DNA of 64,000 nt from JANMEB01 sp041745295 (lineage in GTDB: Bacteria; Planctomycetota; Planctomycetia; Pirellulales; Pirellulaceae). The notes below the pieces were generated by a model. That model was not told the origin of the DNA and ran no database searches. It saw nothing but the letters and a program-made list of their open reading frames with translations. Shown here piece after piece: positions 25,135 to 33,489 of this stretch. The stretch's first letter is position 1, and every line of letters starts with the position of its first letter. A program made the position numbers and the translations under genes. The DNA lies in NCBI GenBank assembly GCA_041745295.1, contig JBGTJE010000043.1, forward strand, positions 1-64,000, written 5' to 3'.

Positions 25135-28100
25135 ATGATGAGAATTGCGTCGATCATTTCAGGGACCTGGATCGGTGTCCTGCTGAGCTTGAGCTGGGCG
25201 GGCGCCCAGGATGAGCCCGCGCCGGTTGGGGCGAAAAACTTGATCCGCAATGGCGATTTCAACGCCATCAACGACGAAATGCCGATGGGTTGGAAGACAT
25301 CAACCTGGGGCGGATCCGCCCAGTTCGAGATCGATCGATCGAACGGTCACCGCGAATCTCCCTGCGTGAAAATCTCGTCCGTAGATGGCGCCGACGCCAG
25401 TTGGAGCTATCGCGTCCCCGTCAAGCCGCACACCGATTATCGCGTGACGATTTGGGCCAAGACCGACGACCTCCAACTCAACGGGGGCTTGGGTGTTCAA
25501 GTCAACTTCCATGAACTTCAAATGGAAGGTAAGTCAACACCGATTTCCGGGACGAATGACTGGACCGAAATTACTAGCGAAATCAATAGCGGAGCACACG
25601 ACGCATTGCTGCTCAATCTGCTCTTTGGAGGCTGGGGGAATGCCACCGGGACCGCTTGGTTCGACGATGTTTCGCTCGAGGAAATCGCCGGCTCGCTTCC
25701 TACGATGACCGAGGCCGAAGCGGTCGCGTTCTTTGATGAAAGAATTCGACCGATTCTCAGCGAACGCTGCTTCGAATGCCATGGCAACAAACCGTCCGAG
25801 CTCAGCGGCGAACTGGCCCTCACCAGCCACGAATCAATGCTTAAAGGAGGCGAATCCGGACCCATCGTCGACCTCCAATCACCGCTGCAGAGCCTCTTCC
25901 TCGAGGCGATTAACTATGAAGCCTTGGAAATGCCCCCCGATGGAAAACTCCCGCAAGCCGACATCGATCTGCTAACCACCTGGGTCAAGCTCGGAATCCC
26001 TTGGGGAACTGAGATCTCAATCGCGGGGAATGATGCCGGGCCAGCCAAAGAAAAAAAGCCAGTACCTGAGGTCAACGAAGAAACCATGAAATGGTGGTCG
26101 TTTCAAAAAGTGGTTCGGCCCAAGCCGCCCGCCGTCGCGAATAACGACTGGATAAAAAACGACATCGATCGATTTGTCCTCGCCAAACTGGAAGCTGAAG
26201 GTTTTACTCCTGCCACGCCCGCCTCGCGCCAGACGCTCATTCGCCGGGCCTACTATGATCTGATCGGATTGCCGCCAACGCCCGCGGAAGTGAGACAGTT
26301 TACACAGGACGCCGATCCAAAAGCCTTTGAGAAACTTGTCGATCGACTCCTCGCCTCGCCGCACTACGGCGAAAAATGGGGCCGCCATTGGCTCGACCTC
26401 GTCCGCTATGCCGAATCAAATAGCTTTGAACGCGATGGCACCAAACCGTTCGTCTGGCGCTATCGCGACTATGTCATCCGATCCCTCAATCAAGACAAAC
26501 CGTACGATCAGTTCCTCCGCGAACAACTGGCTGGCGATGAATTGCCCGAAGCCACTCCCGAAACGATCATTGCCACAGGCTACTATCGCCTGGGGGCTTG
26601 GGACGATGAACCCGCCGATCCGCTGGCGGCTAAATACGACGACTTGGACGATATCCTGGCAACCACCTGTCAGACGATGATTGGCCTGACGGTCAACTGC
26701 GCGAGGTGCCACAACCACAAGATCGATCCGATTCCACAAAGCGACTACTATCGGATGTTGTCGATGTTCAACAACATTCGCCGCTACGGAATTCGCGATG
26801 AAGCGACCGTCACCGATGCCTCGGTCCGCACTATGGGCACGGCGACAAGTCCGGCCGAGCAGTCCGCGTACGAGGCCCGGCTGGCCGAGTTAGAGGCGGC
26901 ATTGCAAGCTCTTGAAGCAAGGGTCATACCCAACTTTTCTCCCGTGGAACACCAAGAGTTCCAATATCCGCGCAATCGAGCGGCCTTGCTCCAGGCTCGA
27001 GTCGGAAAGCTTATCAACGTCGAAGAATTCCAATCCTATCGGACCCAAACGCGGGAATGGATGGATCTCAAAAACAATCCCCCGGCCGGCGAAACACAAA
27101 TTCTCTGCGTTAAGGAATCGGGGAGAGAGCCACCTGCGACGCACGTACTTGTGCGCGGCAATCCGCATGTGCTCGGTGAGAAGGTAAAACCCGGATTTCT
27201 GACGGTGCTTTCGCCCCCCGAGCCGGAAATCAGCGCCCCGAAATCGGGCGAAACCTGGGGCGGCCGTTTGGCTTTCGCCGAATGGGTGACCAGGCCCGAT
27301 CATCCGCTCACATCGCGCGTCATGGCCAATCGCCTATGGCAGTATCACTTCGGACGCGGGATCGTCCGAACGGCCAGCGATTTTGGCTTTCAGGGTCTCC
27401 CCCCAACGCACCCCGAATTATTGGACTGGCTCGCCGCGGAATTGGTTGATAACCAATGGCGGCTCAAATCGATGCACAAACTCATTATGATGTCGGCCGC
27501 CTATCAGATGTCGACCGACTTCAACGCCGAGGCCTACGCCAACGACCCGGCCAACGATTGGCTGTGGCGGTTCGACATGCGCCGCCTGAGCGCCGAAGAA
27601 ATCCGTGACTCGATTCTTGCCGTCAACGACACCCTCAACCTTCGAGCGATGTTCGGCCCCAGCTTTTTCAGCGAGCTCGCCCCCGACGTGCTTGCCGGAC
27701 AATCTAAACCTGGCGATGGATGGGGCAATTCGAGCGAATCCGACCGCAGTCGCCGCAGCATCTACATCCACGTCAAACGATCGCTGAAAGATCCGCTGCT
27801 TGCTAATTTCGACGCGGCCGATACGGATTTTACGTGTCCAGTTCGCTTCACAACCACGCAGCCCACCCAAGCCCTCGGACTACTCAATAGCCAATTCTCC
27901 GATCGTCAAGCCGCCGTTTTTGCCCAGGAGGTGCTCCGGCTAGCACCCGACGATCGATCGCAACAAGTCCAGTTGGTGTTGCAACGGGTCTTGCAGCGCG
28001 ATCCGGATGAGAATGAAGTCCGCCATGGATTGGACTTGATCGAAAAACTGACCCGCGACGAAAAACTCCCGGCCGACGAAGCCTTGAAATATTTCTGTTT

Positions 28101-28140
28101 GCTCGCACTCAATTTGAATGAATTCATGTACCTCGATTAA
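25135..28140 (+). CDS. PSCyt1-DUF1549-DUF1553 planctomycete cytochrome protein
   Basis: A 1001-aa exported protein. Order: signal peptide (IASIISGTWIGVLLSLSWAGA), a carbohydrate-binding-like jelly roll (about 30-180, NLIRNGDFNAINDEMPMGW), a PSCyt1 cytochrome c domain with heme motif CFECH (Cys212, Cys215, His216), DUF1549 (FVLAKLEAEGFTPATPASRQ, LIRRAYYDLIGLPPTPAEV, YGEKWGRHWLDLVRYAES) and DUF1553 (RLAFAEWVTRPDHPLTSRVMANRLWQ to the end). A second CxxCH-like pair, CARCHNHK, lies in DUF1549. It is paired with the DUF1501 gene 292 bases downstream, the classic planctomycete couple linked to polysaccharide breakdown and electron transfer. The jelly roll supports a glycan-related role. Confidence 0.92.
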   Translation: MMRIASIISGTWIGVLLSLSWAGAQDEPAPVGAKNLIRNGDFNAINDEMPMGWKTSTWGGSAQFEIDRSNGHRESPCVKISSVDGADASWSYRVPVKPHTDYRVTIWAKTDDLQLNGGLGVQVNFHELQMEGKSTPISGTNDWTEITSEINSGAHDALLLNLLFGGWGNATGTAWFDDVSLEEIAGSLPTMTEAEAVAFFDERIRPILSERCFECHGNKPSELSGELALTSHESMLKGGESGPIVDLQSPLQSLFLEAINYEALEMPPDGKLPQADIDLLTTWVKLGIPWGTEISIAGNDAGPAKEKKPVPEVNEETMKWWSFQKVVRPKPPAVANNDWIKNDIDRFVLAKLEAEGFTPATPASRQTLIRRAYYDLIGLPPTPAEVRQFTQDADPKAFEKLVDRLLASPHYGEKWGRHWLDLVRYAESNSFERDGTKPFVWRYRDYVIRSLNQDKPYDQFLREQLAGDELPEATPETIIATGYYRLGAWDDEPADPLAAKYDDLDDILATTCQTMIGLTVNCARCHNHKIDPIPQSDYYRMLSMFNNIRRYGIRDEATVTDASVRTMGTATSPAEQSAYEARLAELEAALQALEARVIPNFSPVEHQEFQYPRNRAALLQARVGKLINVEEFQSYRTQTREWMDLKNNPPAGETQILCVKESGREPPATHVLVRGNPHVLGEKVKPGFLTVLSPPEPEISAPKSGETWGGRLAFAEWVTRPDHPLTSRVMANRLWQYHFGRGIVRTASDFGFQGLPPTHPELLDWLAAELVDNQWRLKSMHKLIMMSAAYQMSTDFNAEAYANDPANDWLWRFDMRRLSAEEIRDSILAVNDTLNLRAMFGPSFFSELAPDVLAGQSKPGDGWGNSSESDRSRRSIYIHVKRSLKDPLLANFDAADTDFTCPVRFTTTQPTQALGLLNSQFSDRQAAVFAQEVLRLAPDDRSQQVQLVLQRVLQRDPDENEVRHGLDLIEKLTRDEKLPADEALKYFCLLALNLNEFMYLD

Positions 28141-28160
28141 AAAACTATCCAAAAGCCAGA

Positions 28161-28352
28161 ATCGTTCCCTCGCCCCGGCTTCCGGGGAGAGGGTAGGGTG
28201 AGGGGCATTTGGGTTTTCGGATAGGCTTGACATCGACAACTTAATTCCCTTTTCGTATTCCCTTCCCCGAGCCAACCTGCGAAATGCTGCCGAGGAAGAA
28301 TTCTTATTCCCTCCCCCGGCGCTTCCACGTGGGGAGGGCTAGGGAGGGGGGG
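28161..28352. repeat. Two CCCTCCCC-type hairpin repeats between the cytochrome and DUF1501 genes
   Basis: CCCTCGCCCCGGCTTCCGGG (from 28168) with GAGAGGGTAGGGTGAGGGG (28188-28206), and CCCTCCCCCGGCGCTTCC (28310-28327) with GGGGAGGGCTAGGGAGGGG (28331-28349), are two pyrimidine/purine hairpins of the same family seen at 29981, 32341, 33056, 36571 and 54612. The gap of 292 bases otherwise holds nothing. Confidence 0.6.
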
Positions 28353-28432
28353 CTTTTTTCTTTCTTCTTTTTCTTCCTTCTCCTCACCTCTCAAGCCTCA
28401 AGCCTCACGCCTTACCCCCTCCGAGTCCCGCC

Positions 28433-29935
28433 ATGACCGAACTTGATCAACTCGAAATTCCCAAGCCAGCATCCGCGCACGGAGACTTCTGTCGCCGTAC
28501 GCGGCGCGAGTTCTTCTGGCAAGCCGGCGGCGGCTTCACCGGTTTGGCGTTGGCTGGTTTGCTCGACGGCGGCTTTTTTAATGCCCAAAAAGTTTGCGCC
28601 GACGGGATCAGCGATTGGAAAAACCCGCTGGCCCCCAAGGAACCGCATTTTCCCGCGAAAGCCAAAGCCGTCATCTATTTGTACATGTACGGCGGCCCCA
28701 GTCACATCGATACGTTTGACTACAAACCGACGATGTACGGGATGGATAACAAAACCATCAAAGTCAAAACGTTCGGCCGCGGTGGCCATAAGAACGAAGG
28801 CCGGATCATCGAACCACGCTGGAAATTCAAGCAATACGGCCAGTGCGGAAAATGGGTTTCTGATCTTTTTCCGCACGTCGGTCAATGCGTCGACGACATC
28901 ACGTTCATTCACTCGATGACCGCCGACTCGCCGATTCACGGCTCGGCCATGTTGCAGATGAACACGGGAAAAATCTTGAGCGGCAGTCCCTGTTTGGGTT
29001 CTTGGGTCAACTACGGTCTGGGAACGGTGAACGAAAACCTGCCCGGGTTTGTCGTGATGCTCGACGACAAGGGCGGCCCGATCAGCGGAGCCAAAAACTG
29101 GAACAGCGGTTATATGCCGGCGACCTATCAAGGCTGTGTGGTGCGCAGCGAAGGGACCCCGATCCTCGACCTGACGCGACCTGCCGCGATGAGCGACCCC
29201 GTGCAACGGCGAATTCTCGATTCGCTGCGACAATACAACGACGACCATCAAGCCCAACGGGCTGGCAATTCGGATCTTGCCGCGCGGATTGCGAGTTACG
29301 AGCTCGCCTATCGGATGCAAAGCGTCGCTCCCGAGGCAGTCGATATTTCGCGCGAAACCGCAGCGACCCAAGAGCTTTACGGAGTCAACGATCCCAAAAC
29401 ACGATACTTCGGCCGACAACTGTTGATGGCCCGCCGACTCGTCGAACGCGGGGTTCGTTTTGTGCAAGTCTATTCGGGTGGCGCCCATAACGATGACAAT
29501 TGGGACGCGCACGGCGACTTGGAGATGAACCACAATTTACACGCCGGCGAAACTGACAAGCCGATTGCGGCGCTGCTCAAGGACCTCAAACAGCGCGGGT
29601 TGCTCGGCGAGACGCTTGTGATTTGGGGTGGCGAGTTCGGGCGGCAGCCGACCGCCGAATACGAAAAGGGAACAGGGCGCGATCACAACGCCTATGGCTT
29701 TACGATGTGGCTTGCGGGCGGCGGGATCAAAGGAGGGACGAGCTTCGGTCAGACGGACGAACTGGGTTCGGTGGCGGTCGAGAATCGGATGCACGTCAAG
29801 CGAATCCACGCCACGGTGTTACATCAGCTTGGCCTGGAACCCAATCGCCTTGCCTATTTCTACGGTGGACTCGATCAACGCTTGGTCGGCGTCGAAGGCG
29901 CCGAACCGATTCCCGAGATAATTGTTGAGAGTTGA
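28433..29935 (+). CDS. DUF1501 family protein with Tat-type signal
   Basis: A 500-aa exported protein. The twin-arginine start CRRTRREFFWQAGGGFTGLALAGLL suggests folded export through the Tat system. The rest has an alkaline-phosphatase/sulfatase-like fold: KAVIYLYMYGGPSHIDTFDYKP (first metal-site loop), FPHVGQCVDDITFIHSM, LPGFVVMLDDKGGP, GETLVIWGGEFGRQPTAE and GRDHNAYGFTMWLAGGGIKGG, the last carrying the Asp-His pair. DUF1501 genes almost always follow DUF1549/DUF1553 genes in planctomycetes; the pair is probably co-transcribed. No sulfatase Cys/Ser signature (CxPxR) is present, so the reaction is unknown. Confidence 0.93.
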   Translation: MTELDQLEIPKPASAHGDFCRRTRREFFWQAGGGFTGLALAGLLDGGFFNAQKVCADGISDWKNPLAPKEPHFPAKAKAVIYLYMYGGPSHIDTFDYKPTMYGMDNKTIKVKTFGRGGHKNEGRIIEPRWKFKQYGQCGKWVSDLFPHVGQCVDDITFIHSMTADSPIHGSAMLQMNTGKILSGSPCLGSWVNYGLGTVNENLPGFVVMLDDKGGPISGAKNWNSGYMPATYQGCVVRSEGTPILDLTRPAAMSDPVQRRILDSLRQYNDDHQAQRAGNSDLAARIASYELAYRMQSVAPEAVDISRETAATQELYGVNDPKTRYFGRQLLMARRLVERGVRFVQVYSGGAHNDDNWDAHGDLEMNHNLHAGETDKPIAALLKDLKQRGLLGETLVIWGGEFGRQPTAEYEKGTGRDHNAYGFTMWLAGGGIKGGTSFGQTDELGSVAVENRMHVKRIHATVLHQLGLEPNRLAYFYGGLDQRLVGVEGAEPIPEIIVES

Positions 29936-30249
29936 GAGCGGCGCTGTGCGCAGGTCTCCTGACCCCGCACGATTTCTTTCCCTCCCCCGCGCGGCCAGCG
30001 GACTCGTAATTCTTATTCCCTCCCTCGGCGCGTCGACGCGGGGAGGGGGCTGCAGTTGCCTTTGGGGGCCAACCTATCCTGCACGATGGCGCGGTCTCGT
30101 TCCGCAACTACAGCAATCAATAGGTATAGAACGGAATACATTCCGATTTTTGGACTTTCGAATTGGAATGAATTCCATTTTGCGATGCAGCGTCGCCATC
30201 GCCAAACGTTTGCTGACTTCCGAGTTTCTGCCTCTTTAGCCTGTCCCCA
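29936..30249. other. Intergenic region with one CCCTCCC repeat
   Basis: A TTCCCTCCCCCGCGCGG block (29979-29995) and a related TTCCCTCCCTCGGCGCG...CGCGGGGAGGGGG hairpin (30017-30050) are recognisable. The following ~200 bases, rich in ATTCC/GGAAT, hold no gene. The tRNA promoter begins at 30250. Confidence 0.45.
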
Positions 30250-30278
30250 TTAATCTTCGGACTCTGTTCCGCTACAAT
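30250..30278 (+). promoter_or_regulatory. Possible tRNA promoter
   Basis: TTAATC (30250-30255), a 17-bp spacer and TACAAT (30273-30278), about 70 bases before the tRNA-Lys gene. The -10 matches 5 of 6 positions; the -35 is weak. Confidence 0.4.
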
Positions 30279-30350
30279 TGCACTCCGGCGATTCGACGGC
30301 GGTTCCCTCGCGCGAACACCGTTTCCGGCACCCGTGTCATTCGTCCCATC

Positions 30351-30423
30351 GCCCCTATAGCTCAATTGGTAGAGCAACTGACTCTTAATCAGTAGGTTCT
30401 TGGTTCGAGTCCAAGTGGGGGCA
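30351..30423 (+). tRNA. tRNA-Lys (anticodon CUU)
   Basis: A complete cloverleaf of 73 nt. The acceptor stem GCCCCTA pairs with TGGGGGC, with discriminator A at 30423. The D arm is AGCTCAATTGGTAGAGC. The anticodon stem ACTGA/TCAGT encloses CTCTTAA with anticodon CTT at 30384-30386. The T arm is CTTGG-TTCGAGT-CCAAG. CCA is not encoded. The gene is isolated between convergent or unrelated genes. Confidence 0.97.
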
Positions 30424-30477
30424 TTGATTTTCTCGGCGCCAAGCTAAATCGGTCGAGGAGGTTGTATTTATTGGGGG

Positions 30478-30930
30478 TTAATTCTCCCGATCCGTACGTT
30501 CTTTCGTTGCGCCGAGATCGTAGGTCGTGACTTCAAGGTGGTGACCGTACGGGTCTTGAAAATAGACCGAGTGGGCTAGGCCGTGGTCGCTAACGGCCAG
30601 TTCGCGGACCTCCACGCCCGCCCGGTCGAATACGGGGTTCTCCTTGACGTGCTGGAGAAATGCTTCGAATCCGAGCCGCGTGACGAGAAACGAGACCCGA
30701 TGGAAGCCGGCGGGTGGACGGTGCATCGGAGGATCTCCGGTAAATAGAGCGAGCTTGGTACCGGCTTCGCCTGTGGTCAGCATGAGCGGTCCTCGGGGAT
30801 CGTCGGCCCAATGTTCGAATTCTGTCGCGATGTAAAGCCCAAGCGTCCGCGCGTACCACTCGGCGGCGGTTCGCCGATCGGGGACGAAAAGCTCGACGTG
30901 GTCAATTTGATCGACGCGAAACGCGGGCAT
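30478..30930 (-). CDS. VOC (glyoxalase/dioxygenase fold) family protein
   Basis: A 150-aa single-module VOC protein. The first half begins VDQIDHVELFVPDRRTAAEWYARTLG with the metal-ligand His in DHVE. The second begins GFHRVSFLVTRLGFEAFLQHV, and the module ends with YFQDPYGHHLEVTTYD, whose Glu is the usual last ligand. Such proteins bind Fe2+, Mn2+ or Ni2+ and catalyse lyase, dioxygenase or resistance reactions; nothing shows which. The gene converges on the tRNA gene. No operon partner. Confidence 0.88.
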   Translation of the reverse strand: MPAFRVDQIDHVELFVPDRRTAAEWYARTLGLYIATEFEHWADDPRGPLMLTTGEAGTKLALFTGDPPMHRPPAGFHRVSFLVTRLGFEAFLQHVKENPVFDRAGVEVRELAVSDHGLAHSVYFQDPYGHHLEVTTYDLGATKERTDREN

Positions 30931-31313
30931 TTGGGTTCGCCTTTCGATACGAAACGGCGTATTGCGCTGAAAGAGTTTATCGAATTCGATGACAAATTGT
31001 TGCGAGGCGGAGCCTCGAAGACAGTGCGTTCCCAGGCGGGAGCCTGGGAACGAGCGTGCCGGCGGGGCGTGCGAACTGCGGAAAAACCGGAAGCAGCCGT
31101 GGGATTATGAACCTCGACAAATTACAGGACAGCCTCAAAATGGAGTTTTTGGTTTAGGCAGGGGGGATTAGAATGTTAGTACTAGCCACGACGAACAGGG
31201 CAAGGGGCAAGCGCGACCGACTTCGTCATGGCAACCTTGTGCCTTCGATTGGCGAAAGTGCGAATCACGCTCGACGAGAATTGATTCTGATTCTTGAATT
31301 ATCGAGACCAGTG
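30931..31313. other. Intergenic region with one composite repeat
   Basis: Apart from the composite palindrome at 31001-31056, this 380-base gap between divergent genes shows no gene. A 60-codon open frame through the repeat is repeat-derived. Confidence 0.45.
31001..31056. repeat. Composite GAGGCGGAGCCTC / CGTTCCCAGGC repeat
   Basis: Two adjacent palindromes: GCGAGGCGGAGCCTCG (31002-31017) and CGTTCCCAGGCGGGAGCCTGGGAACG (31027-31052), with AAGACAGTG between them. The same pair, in reverse orientation, occurs within 38809-38910, and a decayed half at 11371-11400. Confidence 0.75.
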
Positions 31314-31556
31314 ATGTCCGATCTTCGTTACATCGGTTCCTTTGCCGCCGTCGATAACGGTGGAAATTCGTACACGATTCACGAGTACATGAAGGTCACG
31401 CATGGCCGCGGATCGAGCGGATCGCATTCGTCACCCAATGCGCATGATTTGCGGACCGACGACGGCCGACACGTTAATCGGGTCAGCAAAGGGGTCTATG
31501 AAATCATGGGCTTTGAGACGATCCGCGTGACTTCGGACGATTCGGCGGCGCCGTGA
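31314..31556 (+). CDS. Small conserved-type hypothetical protein, 80 aa
   Basis: Sequence begins MSDLRYIGSFAAVDNGGNSYTIHEYMKV and ends with DGRHVNRVSKGVYEIMGFETIRVTSDD. The pattern of a short beta-rich protein with NGG, YTIHEY and VNRVSKGVYEI is one I recognise as a widespread small family of unknown function. The open frame begins at 31173, but the conserved part starts at ATG 31314, which I use. No signal peptide or metal site. Confidence 0.75.
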   Translation: MSDLRYIGSFAAVDNGGNSYTIHEYMKVTHGRGSSGSHSSPNAHDLRTDDGRHVNRVSKGVYEIMGFETIRVTSDDSAAP

Positions 31557-31713
31557 GACCCGTCTCAGGAATATCCTTTAGTCGATTCCATTTGGGGACT
31601 ATCGACGGGAAGCGGATCCGGATAAGTTTGCGCTTAGGGTTTCGGCAGATGGGCAGCAATTGATTGGTCAGCCGCGAGGGCACCATCATTCTTGACGACG
31701 AGGTTTCTATCCG

Positions 31714-32148
31714 ATGAGCCATCCCATCTTGACGGTTACGTTCCAGAAGCCAGAAGCGTTCCGATTTGTCTGGATTAAGTACGTCCGGGGATTCGATCCG
31801 AGCCAACACTGCGCCAAATGCTTGGTCGGCGAAAACAGCAAGGCCCTTAAGTACGGCGAAATCAAGGACATCACGCGGGCCACCCTCAAGGAGCACCATT
31901 CACCGTTCATCTATATCTGCGGAGTCACGGATTGGTACGAGTGGAACTTGCATGTCGCGGGGTATTGGCGAGATGGTGAATTGAGTCAGTTCGAAGACGA
32001 GCGAGTCAACGTTCGCGTCGAAAACTTCCACCGGATCGAAATCTCGACAGCCGGAAATCCTCCGGCGGCAAAGGAATTCGCGATGTGTCGATGTTGGCAA
32101 TTCGGATGGACGGCTTTCTCGGAAACGCCTAAGCCAGTGGAGTTATAA
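31714..32148 (+). CDS. Hypothetical protein, 144 aa
   Basis: No known family recognised. The protein is aromatic-rich (FRFVWIKYVRGFD, FIYICGVTDWYEWNLHVAGYW) and has a CAKC pair near residue 33 and a CRCW pair near residue 124, which might bind a metal or form disulfides. No signal peptide or membrane segment. It starts with ATG and is followed by repeats. Coding status rests on length and amino-acid composition. Confidence 0.55.
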   Translation: MSHPILTVTFQKPEAFRFVWIKYVRGFDPSQHCAKCLVGENSKALKYGEIKDITRATLKEHHSPFIYICGVTDWYEWNLHVAGYWRDGELSQFEDERVNVRVENFHRIEISTAGNPPAAKEFAMCRCWQFGWTAFSETPKPVEL

Positions 32149-32478
32149 TGAAATTGGCGAAGGGCAGCTTTGCGAGCTTGTAGCGGAACTCGACAGAGTT
32201 CCGGTGCAATTGAGTGCGACTTACCCAAAGTTTGGCGACTTCGGCTACATTTTTGTAGCGGAACTCGCCATCCCGGCGCGTCGGAACGGCCTGCATTCTG
32301 GCGAATTAAACTATGACGGACGCTGCACGTTTCAGAAGGTCCCCCCTCCCTAGCCCTCCCCGCGGCGGGGGAGGGAACAAGAAGTGCGCCCGCTGCCTAG
32401 CCCTCGGCGCGGTGGAGGAGGGAATAAGAATCGCATGAATGATGGACAAAGATTAACAACAGATTGAGATTCGGACGT
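32149..32478. repeat. Cluster of GAACTC and CCCTCCCC repeats
   Basis: CGGAACTCGACAGAGTTCCG (32184-32203) is an 8-bp perfect hairpin with a GACA loop. A half copy, TAGCGGAACTCGCCATCCCG, lies at 32257-32276. Then two purine/pyrimidine hairpins, CCTCCCTAGCCCTCCCCGC with GGCGGGGGAGGG (32344-32373) and a decayed second copy to 32427. No gene fits in this 330-base gap. Confidence 0.6.
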
Positions 32479-33030
32479 ATGGTAGATGAGATGCCAGTGA
32501 ACCCGGAAGAAGCGGCGGCATCGTCCAACCACCGGAGCCCCAAGCGATTTTCCGTTCGCGAAGGGACCGAGAATTTCTACAGCGGTTCCGAACCTTTTTT
32601 CGCGTTCTTTACCCAGACTCAAGTGATCCTGAACACGCTTCGCTTGACATTGGACAATCAAGTCGTTGTTTCGACGAGCGATCTCGGTTCAAAAATGGAA
32701 AGTGCTCGCCGAAGCTTTCAACATTCCGGCAATCTTGTCATGGTCATTCAAGATGTGTCGCGAATTGCGGCGATGTTTCGCCAGCGCGTGCAATCGTGGG
32801 AGCGAGAAGTACAGAATCGCGAGCGAAACAAACACGGAATGAACGGCACGCTCATCCAGCGAATCAAGGCGGAGATCGCCCATGTCCGCAGCCGAATCCA
32901 CGGGATCGATCGCGCGGTGATAAAACTCGAGGTCAAACTGCATCAGATGGCCGGCGAGGCGATGGACGAAAATCAATCGAAGCCGGAAACTCGAGGTAGC
33001 GAGAATGCACCGCCAAAGAATTCAAACTGA
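32479..33030 (+). CDS. Hypothetical helical protein, 183 aa
   Basis: Mostly alpha-helical by composition, with SEPFFAFFTQTQVILNTLRLTLDNQ near residue 40, a charged helix ARRSFQHSGNLVMVIQDVSRIAAMFRQ, and a coiled-coil-like C-terminal half (RIKAEIAHVRSRIHGIDRAVIKLEVKLHQM). The first 25 and last 25 residues are disordered. No family recognised. ATG 32479 is chosen; 32491 is an alternative. Flanked on both sides by intergenic repeats, so it is a single-gene unit. Confidence 0.55.
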   Translation: MVDEMPVNPEEAAASSNHRSPKRFSVREGTENFYSGSEPFFAFFTQTQVILNTLRLTLDNQVVVSTSDLGSKMESARRSFQHSGNLVMVIQDVSRIAAMFRQRVQSWEREVQNRERNKHGMNGTLIQRIKAEIAHVRSRIHGIDRAVIKLEVKLHQMAGEAMDENQSKPETRGSENAPPKNSN

Positions 33031-33489
33031 CCGAGACCTATCCGGAATCTCCTGCGCCCCCTCCCTAGCCCTCCCCGCGGCGGGGAAGGGAATAAGAAGT
33101 GCGCCCATCATTCTGCCCTCTCCCTTGCGGCTCGCTTTAGATACAAGTTTTTGACTTGAACCGCGGAGCGGTGTTATGCGCTAGCCTGGGACGCAAGTCC
33201 CAGGTACGTTGGTGGGAAATTGGCTCGGAACCGTGAAGCGGTGGCATGATTTCCTAACGCATGCCGCCGCTCCGCGGCTCAGTCACCCTCCTTGTGCCGA
33301 CCACCTGGGGCTGGCGCCCCAGGCTATCCCCTGCCGCCGCTTCGCGGCTCAAAAGATGTGCCTAACGACGAACGCCCCGCGGCGGGGGAGCGGGAACTAC
33401 AATAGGCGGTGCGCAAGCCTTCAGGAAATCCGTTGTCGAACGAAAAGCGATTCAGGCGACGTCCAATCGTTGACTAGGGGAAACACAAG
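33031..33489. repeat. Repeat-filled intergenic region
   Basis: About 460 bases composed mainly of repeats: a CCCTCCCTAGCCCTCCCCGC/GGGGAAGGG hairpin (33058-33090), a CCTGGGACGCAAGTCCCAGG palindrome (33186-33205), CGCCGCTCCGCGGCTCA (33261-33277), CCTGGGGCTGGCGCCCCAGG (33305-33324) and GCCGCCGCTTCGCGGCTC (33332-33349). No gene. The PVC cytochrome gene follows after AGGGGAAACACAAG. Confidence 0.6.

Noticed and set aside
28412..29533. 373-codon minus-strand open frame inside the DUF1501 gene
   Set aside because: Antisense shadow of a well-supported conserved gene.
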